From positions 1-25,685 of the forward strand of contig DASUII010000080.1 of assembly GCA_036279835.1 (NCBI GenBank): a stretch of DNA of 25,685 nt, written 5' to 3'. The first letter of the stretch is position 1. Each line of letters opens with the position of its first letter. Below, piece by piece: positions 21,801-25,685 of this stretch. The position numbers were made by a program, and so were the translations under genes. The notes beneath the pieces were generated by a model. It did no database searches. It saw nothing but the letters and a program-made list of their open reading frames with translations, and was not told where the DNA came from. The stretch is from GCA-003244245 sp036279835 (GTDB taxonomy: Bacteria; Actinomycetota; Actinomycetes; Mycobacteriales; Pseudonocardiaceae).

Positions 21801-22994
21801 GTGTCCTCCCCACCTAACCTGCTCACGTCTCGCTTCGGGGACGGATTGGCGGCCGGCCCCGACCTAGCGGCGGCGGCGGAATCCGCCGTCACGCAGGCGC
21901 TGGCCCCGCTGCACGGGCAGCGCCCAGACTTGCTATGCGTGTTCGTCTGCGGTGACGATCCGGCGATGGTCGAGCTGGCGGGCACCCGCGCCATGGCGTT
22001 GGCGGGGGCCCGCACGACTCTGGGTAGTAGCGCTGGAGGTGTGATCGGCGCTGGTCGGGGGGTGGAAGGCGAACCCGCGGTGAGCGCGTTCGCGGCGTGC
22101 CTGCCGGGGGTCAGGTGCACTCCGGTGCACCTGGAGCTGGTGCGCACCCTTGACGGTGCGGCTGTCACAGGGATGCCAGACCGGCGCGACGACGACGCCG
22201 TTGCGGTGCTGCTCGCCGATCCTTTCACCTTCCCGGTTGCGGATTTCGTCCAGCGCTCCCACGACGACCTCAATGGTCTGCCATTGATCGGTGGCGTCGC
22301 CAGCGGTCCGCGCGGTGGCGAGTCGGCACGACTGTTCCTCGACGGGCACAGCGTGCCCGCAGGCGCGGTAGGAGTGGTGCTTGGCGGTCCCGTCGCCGCC
22401 CGCATGGTGGTCAGCCAGGGCTGCCGCCCCTTCGGACCCCCGATGATCGTCACCAAGGCCGAGGGCAATGTGCTGCTGGAACTGGCCGGTATGCCAGCCC
22501 TGGCCAAGCTCGAGCAGATCGTCGGCGGACTCCCCGCTGACGACCGGCCGGCCGCTGTGCGCGGCTTGCAGATCGGCGTCGCGATGGATGAGTACGCCGA
22601 GCAGCACGAACGAGGCGATTTCCTGATCCGCGGCGTCGTGGGTGCCGACCCGCGGCGGGGAGCGATCGCGATCGGTGAGGTCGTGGACGTGGGTCGGACC
22701 GTCCGCTTCCAGGTGCGTGACGCGTCCGCCGCCGACGAGGACCTCAAAGAACTGTTCACCCGATTCCGCGCGGAGGCCGGTCCGGTGGGCGGTGCGCTGC
22801 TGTTCTCCTGCAACGGCCGTGGCCGGACCATGTTCCCCAGCGCCGATCACGACGTGCTGGCAGTTCGTGCCGGCCTCGATACCACCGGTGTGGCCGGGTT
22901 CTTCGCGGCCGGCGAGATCGGCCCGGTCGCGGGCCGGAACTACCTGCACGGGTTCACCGCGTCGATCCTGGTGTTCGGCGCCGACGACGCGTGA
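21801..22994 (+). CDS. FIST N- and C-terminal domain protein
   Basis: FIST domains are predicted small-ligand sensors, often linked to signal transduction; the ligand is not established. The 397-residue protein has the N-terminal FIST half at about 20-200 (LCVFVCGDDPAMVELAG, TTLGSSAGGVIGAGRGVEG, LPLIGGVASGPRGGESARLF). The FIST_C half is at about 215-385 (GVVGADPRRGAIAIGEVVDVG, ALLFSCNGRGRTMF, GVAGFFAAGEIGPVAGRNYLHGFTAS). No kinase, GGDEF or membrane segment is attached, so it would act as a stand-alone cytoplasmic protein. Its last 55 bp overlap the end of the opposite-strand phosphodiesterase gene. Confidence 0.9.
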   Translation: MSSPPNLLTSRFGDGLAAGPDLAAAAESAVTQALAPLHGQRPDLLCVFVCGDDPAMVELAGTRAMALAGARTTLGSSAGGVIGAGRGVEGEPAVSAFAACLPGVRCTPVHLELVRTLDGAAVTGMPDRRDDDAVAVLLADPFTFPVADFVQRSHDDLNGLPLIGGVASGPRGGESARLFLDGHSVPAGAVGVVLGGPVAARMVVSQGCRPFGPPMIVTKAEGNVLLELAGMPALAKLEQIVGGLPADDRPAAVRGLQIGVAMDEYAEQHERGDFLIRGVVGADPRRGAIAIGEVVDVGRTVRFQVRDASAADEDLKELFTRFRAEAGPVGGALLFSCNGRGRTMFPSADHDVLAVRAGLDTTGVAGFFAAGEIGPVAGRNYLHGFTASILVFGADDA

Positions 22995-24067
22995 CCGGCT
23001 GCGCGGCGCCGTGCGCGGGTGCGGTACTCGGTGCGGGCGGCGACGCTGATGTCGGCTTGGTCGGTGAACAGGCCGTCGAGGCCGGTGTGCAAGTAGGTGA
23101 TCTGTTCGTCGATTGCCCGCCCGTACTCAGTGCGCATCGCTGAGGTCTGGTAGTCGACCGGCAAGAAGTTGTTCTCGGCCCGGAATGTGTAGGGATGCAC
23201 GACCAGGCCCGCTTCATGCGCATCGTCGACTAACACGGTGGGGCAGCCCAGCGTGCCGTCGGCCCTGCGGGGGATGACCTGCAGCTTGTCCGGCCCGATT
23301 CCCTGGGCGTAGCGCGCAATGCCCCGCAGGCCCGCTGGGGTGGACAAGTCGGCGTAGGTCGGGCCGCAGCCGGCTGCCACGGTGTCGAACGGCGCCCCAG
23401 AGGCCACCAGCAGCTGGACCGTCTTCGTCCGCAGCCCGGCCGCGCGCAACTGCTTCAGGTTGGTCACTTCGAAGGACTGCACGAATACCGGGGCATCCGG
23501 CTGATTGAGGCGATTGCGTCGCAGGCTGTCCATCAGCCGAGGTTCCAACGCCAGGCCGGCGTTGCGGAAGAACGTGGGATGCTTGGTTTCCGGGTAGACG
23601 CCGACTCTCCGGTGCAGCTCCTCAGACAGTTGGGCCCGAAGGTCCAGCACCTCCTGGAACGTGGGAATGTCGTACCGTTGGTTGAACAGGGTGACGTGCT
23701 GGCGGATCTGCGGCAACCGCTCCACCGCGCGCAGCGACTTGAGCTCGGCGAGGGTGAAATCCTCGGTGAACCAGCCCGTGACGGCGACGCCGTCGATCAT
23801 CTTGGTGGTCTTTCGCACGGCGTATTCACGGTGGCTGGCGACATCGGTGGTGCCGCCGATCTCGGGCTCGTGCCGGCAGACCAGCACACCGTCGTTGGTT
23901 ACCACCAGGTCGGGCTCCAGGAAATCCGCGCCTAGTCGCACGGCGAGCTCATAGGATGCCAAGGTGTGTTCCGGCCGGTAGCCGGGGGCGCCACGATGAC
24001 CGATGACAATCAATGCCCCGTTGACACGGTGTCGTGGCGGGTCAGCCAGCGCTCGCCGGGTGAGCAT
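22940..24067 (-). CDS. Glycerophosphodiester phosphodiesterase
   Basis: The enzyme hydrolyses glycerophosphodiesters, products of phospholipid breakdown, to glycerol 3-phosphate and an alcohol. The 375 residues show the GDPD TIM barrel with the catalytic histidines H24 (IGHRGAPGY) and H66 (CRHEPE), and metal-binding E51 and D53 (LEPDLV). The insertion with VTGWFTEDFTLAELKSLRA and the long mid-section are typical of the GlpQ branch. GlpQ proteins are usually secreted, but here the barrel begins within 20 residues of the ATG and no signal peptide is visible, so it is probably cytoplasmic. The ribosome binding site (GAGGGGACAGG) is good, which supports this start. The extra Arg/Ala-rich C-terminal tail (about 350-375) lies in the overlap with the FIST gene. 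Confidence 0.93.
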   Translation of the reverse strand: MLTRRALADPPRHRVNGALIVIGHRGAPGYRPEHTLASYELAVRLGADFLEPDLVVTNDGVLVCRHEPEIGGTTDVASHREYAVRKTTKMIDGVAVTGWFTEDFTLAELKSLRAVERLPQIRQHVTLFNQRYDIPTFQEVLDLRAQLSEELHRRVGVYPETKHPTFFRNAGLALEPRLMDSLRRNRLNQPDAPVFVQSFEVTNLKQLRAAGLRTKTVQLLVASGAPFDTVAAGCGPTYADLSTPAGLRGIARYAQGIGPDKLQVIPRRADGTLGCPTVLVDDAHEAGLVVHPYTFRAENNFLPVDYQTSAMRTEYGRAIDEQITYLHTGLDGLFTDQADISVAARTEYRTRARRRAAGHASSAPNTRIDAVNPCR

Positions 24068-24177
24068 CCTGTCCCCTCGTCACCGGTGCGGTCACCTACT
24101 GTCATCGCACCAGCACGAGGTGAAGGCGAAGCTGCTTGCTCCCTTACGCTGGGTGTCGAGTACGCGAACTGCCGACG

Positions 24178-25026
24178 TCAGCTGGTGATGTCCGTGGTGG
24201 CGAATCGCCACCACGCTGCCAGCCCGAACACCGTGGCATAGGTCAGACCGGAGAATGCTCCGCTGGCCAGGTGCGTCCAGTCGATCGGGGAGGCCAGCAG
24301 ATCGGCCCACGCCGAGTTGAACCGGGTAGGCAGGTAGTCCCGCAGGTCGCCGAGCGCATTGATGGTTTCCAATATCTGGGACAGAATCGACGCCATCACC
24401 GCGCCGCCGACTGCGCCGAGCGGCGCGTCGGTGCTCACCGAGAGCAGCAGCGCCAGCCCAGCGACCCAGGCCAGCTGCAGCGCCAGGTAGGCGGGAACCA
24501 GCGCCAGCCGGCTCGCGGCAGGCAGGAAGGCCAGCGACTGGCCGGTGGGGGAGATCAGGTCGGTCTCCCCGTAGGCGACCACTCCGACCGCCATCGCCAC
24601 CACCGGCAATAGCACCAGCGCAAACACCGACAGCAGTGCGGCTACCATCGCCTTCTGCCGCAGCAGGCGCCCCCGGGGCACAGGGGCGGCCAGCAGGTAG
24701 CGCAGGCTCGACCAGGATGCCTCGCTGGCCACCGTGTCGCCGAAGAACAGCGCAACCACCACAACTAGCAGGAAGCTCACAGTCGAGAACAGGGTGAACA
24801 TCACGAAGTTGAGCCCACTGGCGGTGGCGAGATCGGCCAGCGTGGCACCCCCGCGTGTGCGGTCGTCGCGCCCGATCCGGAACGCGAGCCACAGCAGTAA
24901 CGGCAGCAGTGCGAGGAATCCCAACGTGAGCACGGTGCGCCTGCGCCGCAGCTGACGCACTAGCTCCACCCGCAGCGGTAACGTCGCCGTGGCTCGGTAA
25001 CCGGGCGCCGCTCCATGAGTACTCAT
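24178..25026 (-). CDS. ABC-2 type exporter permease
   Basis: This is the membrane subunit of an ABC exporter, 282 residues with about six hydrophobic helices (near 33-50, 76-98, 128-152, 168-196, 200-225 and 255-275). The arginine-rich stretch before helix 1 (VELVRQLRRRRT) and the segment SSLRYLLAAPVPRGRLLRQK after helix 2 are typical of ABC-2/NatB-like permeases. The start ATG overlaps the stop of the ATPase gene upstream (ATGA), so the two are translationally coupled. The transported compound cannot be predicted. Confidence 0.9.
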   Translation of the reverse strand: MSTHGAAPGYRATATLPLRVELVRQLRRRRTVLTLGFLALLPLLLWLAFRIGRDDRTRGGATLADLATASGLNFVMFTLFSTVSFLLVVVVALFFGDTVASEASWSSLRYLLAAPVPRGRLLRQKAMVAALLSVFALVLLPVVAMAVGVVAYGETDLISPTGQSLAFLPAASRLALVPAYLALQLAWVAGLALLLSVSTDAPLGAVGGAVMASILSQILETINALGDLRDYLPTRFNSAWADLLASPIDWTHLASGAFSGLTYATVFGLAAWWRFATTDITS

Positions 25027-25685
25027 TCGATGGCCTCCTGCCCCACCAGCTGCAGGAACGCTTCCTCCAACTGGTGGCGGGAGTCCACCCCGTCGATCCC
25101 GACGCCGGCCGCGGCGACGATCTCAGCGACGGTGCCGGCGGCTACCAGCCGACCCCGGTGCATCACCACCACGTGGCTACAGGTCTGTTCCACCTCGGCG
25201 AGCAGGTGACTGGAGACCAGCACCGTCGCCCCGCGGGCGGCGTAATCGCGCAACACCTCCCGCATGGCGTAGATCTGCGGCGGGTCCAGACCGTTGGTCG
25301 GTTCATCAAGCACCAACAGATCCGGTTTGCCGAGCATCGCTTGCGCGATCGCCAGGCGTTGTTTCATGCCTTGGCTGTAGGTGCCCACCCGCCGATGCAC
25401 CGCATGGCCCAAGCCGGCGATCTCCAGTGTCTCCTCGATGCCGGCATCCGCAGCGGGCCGACCGGTCGCCGCCCAGTACAGCCGGAGGTTGGCCGCACCG
25501 GTCAGATGCGGGAGGAAGCCGGGACCCTCCACGAATGATCCGACCCGGGACAACACCGGCGAACCGGCGCTCACCCGGTGCCCGAACACCCGCAGCTGCC
25601 CACCGGTCGGTATGACCAGCCCCATCAGCATCCGCAGCACGGTCGTCTTGCCGGCGCCATTGGGTCCCAGCAGGCCGAGCACCTG
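25023..25685 (-). CDS. ABC exporter ATPase (5' end cut by window edge)
   Basis: This is the ATP-binding subunit partnering the ABC-2 permease. The 220 or so visible residues begin just before Walker A (GPNGAGKTT); the first strand and the start codon lie beyond the edge. The signature is YSQGMKQRLAIAQAML, Walker B is LLVLDEPTNGLD, and the H-loop is in VLVSSHLLAEVEQ. The QG variant of the signature and the C-terminal HQLEEAFLQLV are typical of the CcmA/DrrA-type exporter ATPases. No function more specific than drug, lipid or antibiotic-type export can be supported. Confidence 0.93.
   Translation of the reverse strand, partial: QVLGLLGPNGAGKTTVLRMLMGLVIPTGGQLRVFGHRVSAGSPVLSRVGSFVEGPGFLPHLTGAANLRLYWAATGRPAADAGIEETLEIAGLGHAVHRRVGTYSQGMKQRLAIAQAMLGKPDLLVLDEPTNGLDPPQIYAMREVLRDYAARGATVLVSSHLLAEVEQTCSHVVVMHRGRLVAAGTVAEIVAAAGVGIDGVDSRHQLEEAFLQLVGQEAIE

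Noticed and set aside
21698..22949. Two long minus frames across the FIST gene
   Set aside because: They are shadows of the FIST coding sequence, which shows clear domain motifs on the plus strand.

Overview
The window is high-GC DNA from an actinobacterium. The evidence is a mycobacterial-type ribosomal protein S1, a PolA without proofreading residues, a Lon gene with an HspR-type (HAIR) operator, an IdeR/DtxR-type iron box, many GTG starts, and terminators that are hairpins without U-tracts. The gene set suggests Mycobacteriales or Pseudonocardiales, but the sequence alone does not fix the genus.

Layout. Positions 1-1316 (minus) hold most of rpsA, cut by the window edge, behind a 337-bp gap with a promoter candidate and a degenerate 17-bp tandem repeat. 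A SAM-dependent methyltransferase (1654-2529, plus) converges on polA (2613-5294, minus), with two related palindromes between them. Divergent from polA is a branched-chain amino acid (or similar) ABC importer, livH-livM-livG-livF (5550-9690, plus). Its LivH carries an extra signal-peptide and carboxypeptidase-regulatory-like domain. The binding lipoprotein livK (9742-11064, minus) converges on livF across a perfect 13-bp stem.

A tRNA-Leu(CAA) at 11278-11360 is followed by about 600 bp of poorly coding sequence. Next come a C39/papain-like putative cysteine peptidase, a zinc-ribbon plus helix-turn-helix protein that overlaps it, and a GreA-family protein. This stretch is the least characterised part of the window. 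Then lon (plus), whose HAIR operator overlaps the longest possible start, a small conserved-looking unknown protein, and an aldo/keto reductase.

Positions 17811-20282 are an iron-uptake unit, efeO-efeB, behind a promoter with an IdeR-type box and a second partial box over the ribosome binding site. No efeU permease is present. It is followed by a membrane-anchored HtrA-type serine protease and a FIST-domain protein. The FIST gene overlaps a glycerophosphodiester phosphodiesterase gene tail to tail. The window ends in an ABC-2 exporter pair (minus), whose ATPase is cut by the edge.

The region is mostly chromosomal core: translation, DNA repair, nutrient uptake, protein quality control and iron. 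The best candidates for something undescribed are the peptidase/zinc-ribbon/GreA-like cassette between tRNA-Leu and lon, and the LivH fusion. No CRISPR array, transposase, integrase or phage gene was seen.
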